Part shown: in pieces, positions 33,890 through 42,410 of the stretch
How positions within the stretch are numbered: position 1 is the stretch's first letter
How the letters are laid out: each line of letters starts with the position of its first letter
Assembly (NCBI RefSeq): GCF_905175375.1
Contig: NZ_CAJIMS010000001.1
Span: 62,001-126,000 of the forward strand
DNA: 64,000 nt
Reading direction: 5' to 3'
DNA from: Chryseobacterium aquaeductus
GTDB taxonomy: Bacteria; Bacteroidota; Bacteroidia; Flavobacteriales; Weeksellaceae
The notes under the pieces: generated by a model
Seen by the model: the letters and a program-made list of their open reading frames with translations, nothing else
Database searches by the model: none
Told to the model about the DNA's origin: nothing
Made by a program: the position numbers and the translations under genes

Positions 33890-33934
33890 AAAATTATATA
33901 AGTAGCATCAGACTGTACAATTTATATAGAAAAC

Positions 33935-34375
33935 ATGAAAAGACTTCTACCTTTAATTATTATTGTAGCTGTGCTCGTTATTGTATGTAAAATATTTTTC
34001 AATCGCACGCTTGAAAATACCTATCCATTTTCAGATGCAGATAAAGTAGAATTGTTTTTTTATGAAGGAGAAGCGATTGATTCAGATTTAAAATATTTTA
34101 ATAAAATTCCGATTAAAAAGAAAATAGAGCTTTCAAAAGATGAAATTCAAAATATTTTTGAAATATTATATAAAGAAAATTGCTTTGTACAAACCACAGC
34201 TGCATGTTACAACCCAAGACATGCTTTTGTATTTAAAAAACAAAATAAAACAATTGGCATTATAGAAATCTGTGTAGAGTGCTCAAGGATTGAAGTTAGC
34301 GAAGGATTACTGCCACCAACATTATGTGATAATGAAATGATAAAAATTGAACGTTTTTTACAAGCGAGAGAATAA
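33935..34375 (+). CDS. Membrane-anchored protein of unknown function
   Basis: A 146-residue protein with one N-terminal hydrophobic helix (LLPLIIIVAVLVIVCKIFF) and a soluble domain, probably periplasmic. The C-terminal part has conserved-looking cysteines in CYNPRHAFVFK and IEICVECSRIEV, a pattern I recall in uncharacterised Bacteroidetes proteins (CYxPRH...ICxxC). It is the first of three plus-strand genes with short gaps (56 and 49 bases). I do not recognise a named family. Confidence 0.7.
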   Translation: MKRLLPLIIIVAVLVIVCKIFFNRTLENTYPFSDADKVELFFYEGEAIDSDLKYFNKIPIKKKIELSKDEIQNIFEILYKENCFVQTTAACYNPRHAFVFKKQNKTIGIIEICVECSRIEVSEGLLPPTLCDNEMIKIERFLQARE

Positions 34376-34431
34376 TTTTAAATACAGATTAAATTAGAAA
34401 ATAAGCAAAAAACTAAAAAAAACTAATAAAA

Positions 34432-35472
34432 ATGAAAAACCTCTGGCTACTGATCTTTTTTCCGATTTTAGGAATTTCGCAAAACAAAAATGCAGCAACG
34501 ATAAAAGTGCACGAGGGAGTCGCACTTCATGATGAAGGCAAATACGATGAAGCCCTTATCAGATATGACGAAGCGCTCACTCTGGACAAAGACAATCTCA
34601 TCGCACTTTCAGAAAAAGCAATGACGCTGGAGTCTTCAAAAAAATATAATGAGGCGATTGAAGTGAGCAAACACATCATCAGCCTTTATCCAAACGAAGA
34701 TATTAAAAACACCTACGTGACCTACGCCAATTCTCTAGATCATCAAAAGAAATCAGAAATAGCGCTAAAAATCTATGATCAGGGTCTGAAAAAATATCCG
34801 GACTATTATCAGCTTCACTTTAACAAAGCGATTTCTTTAGTTAATGCAAAACAAACGGAAAAAGCTTTAGAATCATTTCAAAATTCAGTAGAACTTAAAC
34901 CAAACCATCCAGGTTCTTGGAATGCTTTGGCGGCATTGAACAGAGATAAGAGAATTCCTTCTATTTTGGCATCATCGAGATATTTAGCTTTAGACAACAG
35001 ATCTCAGCGTGCCAAAGAAAATTTAGATTCTATACTTGATTTGATGATGCAGGGAGTCACTCAGAATGATGACAAATCGATCAACTTAAACATTGATCCT
35101 TCAGCCGTGGGTCTGGCGGCAAATGAGAAAAAAATTGCCAATAACTTTTCGTCGACAGATATGGTGCTATCAATGTCGGCAGCACTGGATTTTGATGATA
35201 AAAACAAAGATAAAACGGAAGTACAGAAATTCATCGACAAATTTGACACAATCTGCAGATCGATGAACGGAATGAAAAAAGGACAAAAGGGTTTTTATTG
35301 GGAATTTGTTGCTCCTTACTTTATAGAAATGGAAAAGAAAAAACTGACAGAAACGTTTACCTATATAATATTTCTGCCCAAACAAAATGAAGATGTTACC
35401 AAATATCACGAAGATAACAGCCAAAAGATTAAAGATTTTTACACTTGGTCTGATAACTATGTCTGGAAATAA
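34432..35472 (+). CDS. Exported tetratricopeptide repeat protein
   Basis: The 346-residue protein starts with a signal peptide (LLIFFPILGISQ). About four TPR units follow at 24-165 (VHEGVALHDEGKYDEALIRY, ALSEKAMTLESSKKYNEAI, YANSLDHQKKSEIALKIY, LHFNKAISLVNAKQTEKAL). A 180-residue C-terminal part of unknown type carries a YIIFLPKQNEDVTKY segment. TPRs bind other proteins, so a scaffold or complex role in the periplasm is likely. It stands between two other uncharacterised genes in the same direction. Confidence 0.75.
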   Translation: MKNLWLLIFFPILGISQNKNAATIKVHEGVALHDEGKYDEALIRYDEALTLDKDNLIALSEKAMTLESSKKYNEAIEVSKHIISLYPNEDIKNTYVTYANSLDHQKKSEIALKIYDQGLKKYPDYYQLHFNKAISLVNAKQTEKALESFQNSVELKPNHPGSWNALAALNRDKRIPSILASSRYLALDNRSQRAKENLDSILDLMMQGVTQNDDKSINLNIDPSAVGLAANEKKIANNFSSTDMVLSMSAALDFDDKNKDKTEVQKFIDKFDTICRSMNGMKKGQKGFYWEFVAPYFIEMEKKKLTETFTYIIFLPKQNEDVTKYHEDNSQKIKDFYTWSDNYVWK

Positions 35473-35521
35473 AATACATTTCGAATAGCTGAAGCATACA
35501 AAAAAACTAACAAAGGAAAGA

Positions 35522-36616
35522 ATGGACGAGATTTTTAAAAATTACGAAAAGACAATAAAAAGAAAACACAGCATAAATTTTACACCAAAATACAGGGAAG
35601 AATTCAGGACAAGTGTGAATAAAATCCTTTTTATTGCTATTGCTGAAAAAGCGATCGAAAAACTGGGTTGGGATATAGTATATGTAGAAGAAAGCACTAT
35701 AGAAGCAAAAAGAAAAGAAAAAAAATTAGGTGTAGAACGCTGGACAGAAGCCATCACAGCAAGTTATGCAAATGGTAATATTGTGGTGAAAAGTCAGAGT
35801 TTAGGGAATGAAATATGGGATGCAGGAAAAAATTCAAAACATGTAAAATTATTTATTTATGCATTTGAAGAAACCTTAAAAACTTTTGACCAACAATCAT
35901 TAAAAGAACTTGAAAAGGAAATAGAAAGAAAAAATAATCTGGACGACTATGTAATTCCCGAAACATTACCAAAGCCACAGCAAGCAAAAACTCCAAACAT
36001 TGCAATACCAATTATTGGCGGCTTCATAATTTCTTTAATTCTTGGTTTTACGCTTGCGTCTATTTCAGTAAAAGGGCTATATATTTTGTTCTTATTTGAG
36101 TTTTTAGTGGCAACCTCAATAAGCTTTGCCATGAAATATTTAATCAAATTTTCAAATTTTACAGACTTCAGTAGATTGCAATATATATTAGCTGCCATGA
36201 TCATTTTGACTTATCTGTCGAACCAATATTTCCAGTACGAAATCATTTTATACCAATACGATTACGAAAGAATTGGATTTTGGGAATTTCTCAAATTAAA
36301 ATTTTCGCAGGGTTTCACCATACAAAATATGAATACAGGCTGGATTGGTTTAGTCGTGAGCTGGATTATACAACTTGGTTTGACGGGACTTTTTATTTAT
36401 CTTAAAATCTTTACGGTGTGGACAAAATATGTCGTTGAAAGAGTTCCGGTAGAAGTCGTGGATTTTGCCTATTATCACTTCGTGAAAGGAAAAACAGAAG
36501 ATGAAGTGAGAAATGAACTTGCTAAAAAAGGTTGGACTGAAAAATTAAATCAAGACGAAGTACTGGAAGCCATTGGTGGTTTTCAAACTGCAACTGAAAT
36601 AAATAGAATAAAATGA
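35522..36616 (+). CDS. Four-helix membrane protein with N-terminal cytoplasmic domain, unknown function
   Basis: A 364-residue protein. Residues 1-140 are soluble and resemble a small domain I recall in front of membrane parts of Bacteroidetes proteins (AIEKLGWDIVYVEES, TASYANGNIVVKSQSLGNEI). Four hydrophobic segments follow (about 155-175, 177-200, 215-233, 268-295). The C-terminal 70 residues are again soluble, with KGKTEDEVRNELAKKGWTE. No catalytic motif is visible; I see no rhomboid GxSx signature. It is the third gene of the cluster, which ends with an 18-base-stem terminator. Confidence 0.7.
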   Translation: MDEIFKNYEKTIKRKHSINFTPKYREEFRTSVNKILFIAIAEKAIEKLGWDIVYVEESTIEAKRKEKKLGVERWTEAITASYANGNIVVKSQSLGNEIWDAGKNSKHVKLFIYAFEETLKTFDQQSLKELEKEIERKNNLDDYVIPETLPKPQQAKTPNIAIPIIGGFIISLILGFTLASISVKGLYILFLFEFLVATSISFAMKYLIKFSNFTDFSRLQYILAAMIILTYLSNQYFQYEIILYQYDYERIGFWEFLKLKFSQGFTIQNMNTGWIGLVVSWIIQLGLTGLFIYLKIFTVWTKYVVERVPVEVVDFAYYHFVKGKTEDEVRNELAKKGWTEKLNQDEVLEAIGGFQTATEINRIK

Positions 36617-36689
36617 AAGTAAATATTCATTGCATTCGACGACGTACAAGTTATTTTCATCTAAAAACTGATTATTATGATAAGTAATC

Positions 36690-36729
36690 AAACAAAAAAG
36701 AGAAATCTCACGATTTCTCTTTTTTGTTT
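36690..36729. terminator. Strong bidirectional terminator
   Basis: Perfect 18-base stem (AAACAAAAAAGAGAAATC and its complement) with a four-base loop. It lies between the converging 35522 gene and gldG. Confidence 0.92.
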
Positions 36730-38397
36730 CTATCCAAATTTCTTTTTTCTTAACCAGAAGAACAAAACTCCCAAAAGTGCAATAATTGCTAAAGGAAGCA
36801 GTAAATTAAACCACTGCCAATAATTTCTTTCTTCGTTGATCAGGTATCGATCTAGCAGTCTTTCTTCTATATTTCGGTTTCTCAATTCCATCAGATTGCT
36901 GTCATCCAGCAGATAATCTAATGCATTTTTTAAAAACTGTTCGTTTCCGAATCTTTCCTGCGTAAGAATATCCATTCCTAAAGGTAACGGTTTACCTTTC
37001 ACGACTTTATTTCTTGCAACATCACCGTCTGCGATAACGATCATTTTATTTTCAGGACTTGAAGTTTTGAAATTGGGATACGAATTTCTTTCAATTCTTG
37101 ATGAATAAGCTGAAGTAAATTTCCCCTGTAATGCAACGGCAAAAATCTTGGGTGTGCTAGGCTTTTCCATTTGTCCGAGGCTATCAACCGTATTGATTTC
37201 CTCAAGGCTGACATAATTCGGAACCTGCTTCAGAGTCGTTCTTTCACTAGACTCGAACAGCACCGAAGTTTTGATGTTTTTTCTTCCCAAAGTATCAATC
37301 GAAGTGGGAAATTCGAATTTTACAGGGTTAATATTTTTTGTAATCGGATGTTCGTTTTCTGCAATTCCCAAAGGAAAATATGGCCAAGGCTGAGTAGAAT
37401 ACTGTGCGTTTCCGGCAACTTCACCTGCTACAAATTTTAGATTGGCAAACTTCTTCACATCTTTTACCAAAGCCGGATTTATCCTTAAACCATAATTGAA
37501 AAAGAAGTCTGTCAGATTAAGATCAATGGGGAAAGGCATCAGCTTTTCAGATCTCATCAAAGTATCCATTTCAGCATTTACTGCATCAATCATCCAAAGA
37601 GTTTTACCGCCATTCATGATGTATTGATCCAAAATCACTTTTTCGCCATCTGTAAAAGCTTTTCTAGGTTTAGCAATCACCAAAGCGCTCATTTCTTTCA
37701 ATAAAGGAACATCCGCCATGGTCAATTCCACCTGATTTTTTGGAATGATGGGACCAGCATCATAATTTTCCAATGCCAAATTCATAAATCCCTGAAATTC
37801 TCCCGGACTCAACTCATCCTGATTGATCAAAACACCAACTTTTTTGAAATCTTCGTTGGTTGCTATTTTAAGTTTAGAAACCAGATTATATTCCAGATTT
37901 TCGATAGATTTATTGATCAACTCAGCATTATCTGTGTAGTTTTGCTCGACGATTAACGGTACTGCAACTTTGTTTCTGCCATTTTTTATGTACGCATAAG
38001 GGTAAATTTCGATCTGCGAAGTTTTGCCACTTTTTCTGTCATCCAAAACAGACGGATATATTCCTCTGGAAAGCAAAGTATCTTTAGGAATCAACGTTTT
38101 TATAGGATCTACGAATTTAAAATCAACATTTGGATTTACTTTTCTAAAGTTTTCCAATATAAATTTTGTTTCGCTCTGAAGCTGCTTAAAATCTGCAGGA
38201 AAATCACCTTCCAGATAAACTTCAATATAGATCGGTTTTTTAACACCTTCCAACACCTTAATGGTACTTTCGGAAAGCGTGTATCTTTTTTCTTTGGTTA
38301 AATCTAATCTGATTCCTGAGATTGCAAGAATAATAACCAGTGGCAATATCACGAATAATAAAATTCCTAACGGAGATTTAAATTGTATATTCTTCAT
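36730..38397 (-). CDS. gldG: Gliding motility ABC transporter auxiliary protein GldG
   Basis: GldG is part of the GldA-GldF-GldG ABC complex, linked to gliding and often found in gliding Flavobacteria. The 555-residue protein has a membrane helix at about 8-27 (GILLFVILPLVIILAISG). A large periplasmic part follows with KRYTLSESTIKVLEGVKKPI, IEVYLEGDFPADFKQLQ, PGEFQGFMNLALENYDA and ALVIAKPRKAFTDGEKVILDQ, then a C-terminal membrane helix (NLLLPLAIIALLGVLFFW). The longer frame overlaps gldF; the ATG at 38397 lies four bases after the gldF stop. gldA is not in the window. Confidence 0.93.
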   Translation of the reverse strand: MKNIQFKSPLGILLFVILPLVIILAISGIRLDLTKEKRYTLSESTIKVLEGVKKPIYIEVYLEGDFPADFKQLQSETKFILENFRKVNPNVDFKFVDPIKTLIPKDTLLSRGIYPSVLDDRKSGKTSQIEIYPYAYIKNGRNKVAVPLIVEQNYTDNAELINKSIENLEYNLVSKLKIATNEDFKKVGVLINQDELSPGEFQGFMNLALENYDAGPIIPKNQVELTMADVPLLKEMSALVIAKPRKAFTDGEKVILDQYIMNGGKTLWMIDAVNAEMDTLMRSEKLMPFPIDLNLTDFFFNYGLRINPALVKDVKKFANLKFVAGEVAGNAQYSTQPWPYFPLGIAENEHPITKNINPVKFEFPTSIDTLGRKNIKTSVLFESSERTTLKQVPNYVSLEEINTVDSLGQMEKPSTPKIFAVALQGKFTSAYSSRIERNSYPNFKTSSPENKMIVIADGDVARNKVVKGKPLPLGMDILTQERFGNEQFLKNALDYLLDDSNLMELRNRNIEERLLDRYLINEERNYWQWFNLLLPLAIIALLGVLFFWLRKKKFG

Positions 38398-38401
38398 ATC
38401 T

Positions 38402-39130
38402 CTACTTCTTTTTGTTAATAAAATGATTAGACAAAACCAAGGTAACAGCAATAATCAAAACAAAATAAGCAACATCTTTAAAATCAATCAGACCACGCGT
38501 GAAGCCTAAAAAATGCTGATAAAAACCAATATTCTGAAGGATAAAATCTGCTCCGCCCAATAATTTATAGCTGGCTAATTGCTCTATCCCGAAATACATG
38601 ATGAAACACATAAAAACGCCCAAAAGATAAGCCATGATTTGATTTTGAGAAATTGAAGAAGCTAAAATACCGACTCCTGCAAAAGCTGCAATCAGAATAA
38701 TTAAACCGAAATAACTTCCTAAGGTCATTCCCAAATCGATATTTCCGGCCGGAACACCTAAAACATAAACAGTGTACAGATAAATCAGTGAAGGAATCAA
38801 ACATAAAATCCCAACTACCCAAACCGAAAGAAATTTCCCAAAAACCAATTCTGAAACTTTCAGTGGCTGAGAAAACAACCAGTTTAATGTTCCTGTTTGT
38901 TGCTCTTCAGCAAAAGTTTTCATCGATAATGCAGGAATAATGAACATCAAAAGCCAGGGCACCAGAACAAAATAGCTTTGTAAAGAAGCCAGCCCTATGT
39001 CGAAAATATTAGAATCGTTTTCGAAAAAAAATAAAAACAGTGTCATGATCAGACTGAAAGCCGCAATGATTACCCATGCGCTCCAGTTTCCGAAATAACT
39101 CCAAAGTTCTTTTTTAAAAATTGCTATCAT
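38402..39130 (-). CDS. gldF: Gliding motility ABC transporter permease GldF
   Basis: A 242-residue permease with six membrane segments, of the ABC-2 subfamily (KELWSYFGNWSAWVIIAAF, KTFAEEQQTGTLNWLFSQP with the typical EERxxGTL-like loop, LGVFMCFIMYFGIEQLASY). It forms the membrane part of the GldAFG transporter with GldG, four bases downstream. Its exact cargo is unknown. The upstream spacer is a hairpin of short tandem repeats. Confidence 0.92.
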   Translation of the reverse strand: MIAIFKKELWSYFGNWSAWVIIAAFSLIMTLFLFFFENDSNIFDIGLASLQSYFVLVPWLLMFIIPALSMKTFAEEQQTGTLNWLFSQPLKVSELVFGKFLSVWVVGILCLIPSLIYLYTVYVLGVPAGNIDLGMTLGSYFGLIILIAAFAGVGILASSISQNQIMAYLLGVFMCFIMYFGIEQLASYKLLGGADFILQNIGFYQHFLGFTRGLIDFKDVAYFVLIIAVTLVLSNHFINKKK

Positions 39131-39135
39131 GTTTT

Positions 39136-39207
39136 TAGTTATGAGTTATCAGTTATTAGTTATGAGCAATGACTGAACTTATAATTCATCACTCTTAGCT
39201 TATAACT
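39136..39207. repeat. Tandem AGTTATGAG-type repeats folded as a hairpin
   Basis: Degenerate AGTTATGAG/AGTTATCAG/AGTTATTAG units (39136-39166) and a partly complementary arm (39177-39207) ending at the hemJ stop. Arms pair imperfectly over about 30 bases. Confidence 0.55.
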
Positions 39208-39759
39208 TTATTTATTTTTCTTGTTTTTATTCACCAATTTCACGGTCATCATGATTAAAAAGACCAAAACGAAAAATCCTGTGATTAATTGCCACCAATA
39301 TTCTATTACTGAAGACTTTAATATAACTGTAAAGACAACCAAAAATAAAATAAATGTTGCTATCTCATTGATTTGCCGCAGCTTTACATTTGAGGTAGAC
39401 AAAGTTTCGCCGTTCAGCTTTTTAATCTGATTTAATTTTTTCCATGCCCAATAATGGAAGAACGCCAAGCCTATCAGAAAAGTTAATTTTAAATGAAACC
39501 AAGGCATTTTCATTAATCCTGAATTTAGAAATATCATAGTAACACCGCAAACCGTCATGATAATGCCTGCCGGAACAGTGATAATATTCCATAATCTGCG
39601 TGCCATAAAGATATACTGCTCTCTGAGTATTCGCTTTTTATCTTCGGCAAATTCGTCAGTATCTTTGTAGTACACAAAAATTCTCACGAGATAAAAAATC
39701 CCCGCAAAATAACTGACCATAAAAATAATATGCAAAGCCTTGATGATGGTATAAAGCAT
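39208..39759 (-). CDS. hemJ: Protoporphyrinogen IX oxidase HemJ
   Basis: HemJ oxidises protoporphyrinogen IX to protoporphyrin IX, the penultimate step of heme synthesis, in the inner membrane. The 183-residue protein has four or five membrane helices, the N-terminal KALHIIFMVSYFAGIFYL with His10 at the position of the known essential histidine, and the WFHLKL motif near residue 87. It stands alone on minus, and no other heme biosynthesis gene is adjacent. Confidence 0.9.
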   Translation of the reverse strand: MLYTIIKALHIIFMVSYFAGIFYLVRIFVYYKDTDEFAEDKKRILREQYIFMARRLWNIITVPAGIIMTVCGVTMIFLNSGLMKMPWFHLKLTFLIGLAFFHYWAWKKLNQIKKLNGETLSTSNVKLRQINEIATFILFLVVFTVILKSSVIEYWWQLITGFFVLVFLIMMTVKLVNKNKKNK

Positions 39760-39851
39760 CGTAAAATTTTGTGTGCAAAGATAGTTTATTTCAGAAAAAA
39801 AGTGAATTTTATGTGAGGAAATGATGATTAACGAACGACAATTGATTTAAT

Positions 39852-40502
39852 CTAAAATTTAAAAATAAGTTTCATATCAATATTGAAATTAAGACCCAGA
39901 TTTGAGCCTTCACGATTTAACTGATAGTCAAAAGGTAAACCATCTATTGGTGGATCACTTGTCACTTTCCCAATCATATTCGAATAAGAAATATTTCTCT
40001 GTCTTATTCCGAAACCAATTTTAGGCATAAAACCAAACCATGATGTTTCTCTATGGAGTAAAATAGCGTAATTGATATTAAGTCCGTACTTTTCTCTTCT
40101 ATAATCTGCAAAATCGAAAAAATAATAATCATCATTTCTCTCATAATAATTTCCCGAAACTCCTTTTCCACTTTGATTTAGATAAAATACTTCTGCAGAA
40201 ACAAAATGTTTTAGTCTTGATTGTGGTGACAGACTGTAAAAAACTTCAGGTCTGATCTCGAAAATTCTATTTTTACCTTCAAAATTACCAATGCTGATTG
40301 GGGTTAAACCGTCTGCACCATAAGCTATTTCAGCACCAATCCACCATCTTTCTGACAATTTTTGTATATAACCAACATTGTATCGCTGATCCCGAAATGG
40401 AGAAAATGTGCTCACTGTAATGATTGATTTATAATCTTCAGACTGTGCTGAAAACTGATTTGATAGCGTTAAAATAAAAAACAGAAGTAGAATTTTTTTC
40501 AT
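39852..40502 (-). CDS. Putative outer membrane beta-barrel protein
   Basis: A 216-residue protein with a signal peptide (LLLFFILTLSNQFSAQ) and a chain of short aromatic-rich strands: QRYNVGYIQKLSERWWIGAEI, RIFEIRPEVFYSL, YGLNINYAILLHRETSWFGF and a terminal GLNFNIDMKLIFKF that ends in Phe as barrels do. No family is recognised. The longer frame to 40586 includes non-signal residues, so I start at the ATG at 40502. It is downstream of the broken lipoprotein gene on the same strand. Confidence 0.75.
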   Translation of the reverse strand: MKKILLLFFILTLSNQFSAQSEDYKSIITVSTFSPFRDQRYNVGYIQKLSERWWIGAEIAYGADGLTPISIGNFEGKNRIFEIRPEVFYSLSPQSRLKHFVSAEVFYLNQSGKGVSGNYYERNDDYYFFDFADYRREKYGLNINYAILLHRETSWFGFMPKIGFGIRQRNISYSNMIGKVTSDPPIDGLPFDYQLNREGSNLGLNFNIDMKLIFKF

Positions 40503-40582
40503 GGAATATTTTAAACAGATTATTTTGCTAAAAATAACATAATTCTGTGTCAGGGAATAAAAAAATTTCAAATTAAAAAAAA

Positions 40583-41026
40583 TCATTTCTGAAAAGAAAT
40601 ACTGTCAACCTTTTTACCATCAGCATACTTTTTAATGTAGAGAAGTTTACCGTTTTCATCATAATATTTCCAATCTCCGAAATAATACCAATGTCTTTGC
40701 GCATCAGAAATGTCTAATTTTGACTGACCTTTTTCAAAAATATCTCCGTCTGAATGATAAAATTTTGTTTTAGTAATATTCTTTCTGATCTTATCTTTTT
40801 GATAAAGTTTATCCTCAAAAGTAGTTTTCCAGACACCCACTTTTTCTCCCATTTTGTATTTACCTGTTGCTACCAAAGTCCCCTGATCAGATGAATATTC
40901 TTCTTTCCACTTCCCATGGCGCTTTTGCCATTAATTTTCAAATTTTACATATTGATTGATTTCTTTTGTTTTGCATGAAGTAATTGCAACAAATAACAAG
41001 GCAAGGAACACTAAATTTTTCATCAT
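40583..41026 (-). pseudogene. Lipoprotein gene with in-frame stop (MORN/YwqK-like)
   Basis: From ATG at 41026 or 41023 the frame reads MKNLVFLALLFVAITSCKTK, a lipoprotein signal with a clear lipobox. It continues for 31 codons to FEN, then meets TAA at 40931-40933. The same frame goes on directly with WQKRHGKWKEEYSSD, GTLVATGKYKMGEKVGVWKT and KYYDENGKLLYIKKYADGKK to the stop at 40583. The post-stop part resembles MORN-type repeats of YwqK-like proteins, and its content (RHGKWKEE) makes sense as coding. So a single nonsense change has split one gene of about 147 codons. A TTG at 40876 could restart translation without the signal. Confidence 0.75.
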
Positions 41027-41029
41027 AAA

Positions 41030-41067
41030 AAAAACAGAATTTCCGTAAATATAGAAATTCTGTTTTT
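41030..41067 (-). terminator. Rho-independent terminator after kbl
   Basis: Fourteen-base stem with arms AAAAACAGAATTTC and GAAATTCTGTTTTT and a ten-base loop, ending four bases before the broken lipoprotein start. Confidence 0.88.
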
Positions 41068-41107
41068 ATTCTACAATTGTAGAGCATTGTTTTTTTTAAG
41101 TTGATTT

Positions 41108-42304
41108 CTAAGAAATCACACCTAATTCTTTTCCTACTTTTTCAAAAGCTGTAATCGCTTTATCCAAATGTTCTCTATTGTGAGCAGCAGAAAGTTGCAC
41201 TCTTATTCTTGCTTTCTCTTTCGGCACTACGGGATAGAAGAATCCGATAACATAAATTCCTTCATCCATTAATTTTTCTGCCATTTTCTGAGCCAGTTTT
41301 GCATCGTAAAGCATTACTGGAACAATCGCAGCATCACCCTCAGGAATATCAAAACCTTTTGCTTTCATTTCTTTTCTGAAATATTCTGCATTTTCCATCA
41401 CCTGATCACGAAGTGAAGTATCGTTTGAAATCATATCCAAAACTTTCAAAGCCGCACCTACAATTCCTGGAGCCAGAGAGTTCGAAAATAAATACGGACG
41501 AGAACGCTGTCTCAACATATCGATGATTTCTTTTTTGCCGGAAGTAAATCCGCCTAAAGCGCCTCCCAGAGCTTTTCCAAGCGTAGAAGTAATGATGTCT
41601 ACTCTACCCATAACTTCATTGGCTTCGTGCGTTCCACGACCTGTTTTACCAATAAAACCTGTAGCATGAGAATCGTCAACCATTACCAAGGCATTGTATT
41701 TGTCTGCCAAATCGCAAACTCCTTTTAAATCTGCAACAATTCCGTCCATCGAGAAAACTCCGTCTGTAACGATGATTTTAAATCTGTGGTTTTTTTCTGA
41801 AGCTGCGATCAACTGAGCTTCAAGATCTGCCATGTTATTGTTTTTGTAACGGTATCTTGCCGCCTTACAAAGGCGAACTCCGTCAATAATTGAAGCGTGA
41901 TTCAACTCATCTGAAATAATAGCATCTTCTTCAGTAAATAAAGGTTCGAAAACACCACCGTTTGCATCAAAACACGCAGCGTAAAGAATGGTATCTTCAA
42001 GACCTAAAAATTCAGAGATTTTCTGTTCCAGTTGTTTGTGAATATCCTGAGTTCCGCAGATAAAACGTACAGAAGACATACCGTAACCGTGAGATCCTAT
42101 CATATCCTGAGAAGCTTTCATCACTTCCGGATTGTTTGACAGTCCAAGATAATTGTTTGCACAGAAATTCAAAAGTTTCTTACCATTGGCTTCAATTTCT
42201 GCACTTTGCTGTGAGGTGATGATTCTTTCTTTTTTAAAAAGACCATCATTTTCGATATTTCTTAGTTCGTTCTGTAGATTTTCAAGATACTTTTCAGAGA
42301 TCAT
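41108..42304 (-). CDS. kbl: Glycine C-acetyltransferase (2-amino-3-ketobutyrate CoA ligase)
   Basis: This PLP enzyme converts 2-amino-3-oxobutanoate and CoA to glycine and acetyl-CoA, the second step of threonine breakdown through threonine dehydrogenase. The 398-residue protein has [16 protein letters not shown], the PLP-lysine segment [10 protein letters not shown] (Lys244), [10 protein letters not shown] and [14 protein letters not shown], all typical of the alpha-oxoamine synthase group and the Kbl subgroup. Length matches. The tdh gene is not beside it; single-gene unit with terminator. Confidence 0.95.
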   Translation of the reverse strand: MISEKYLENLQNELRNIENDGLFKKERIITSQQSAEIEANGKKLLNFCANNYLGLSNNPEVMKASQDMIGSHGYGMSSVRFICGTQDIHKQLEQKISEFLGLEDTILYAACFDANGGVFEPLFTEEDAIISDELNHASIIDGVRLCKAARYRYKNNNMADLEAQLIAASEKNHRFKIIVTDGVFSMDGIVADLKGVCDLADKYNALVMVDDSHATGFIGKTGRGTHEANEVMGRVDIITSTLGKALGGALGGFTSGKKEIIDMLRQRSRPYLFSNSLAPGIVGAALKVLDMISNDTSLRDQVMENAEYFRKEMKAKGFDIPEGDAAIVPVMLYDAKLAQKMAEKLMDEGIYVIGFFYPVVPKEKARIRVQLSAAHNREHLDKAITAFEKVGKELGVIS

Positions 42305-42410
42305 TTTAATAATATTTTAGGTTCGCTAATTTAATAAAAAGGCTTTAAAGAATGCGGTTTTATTGAAAATTATTAAAAGATTGAAGAATGACACTGAGAA
42401 GAGACAGGTA

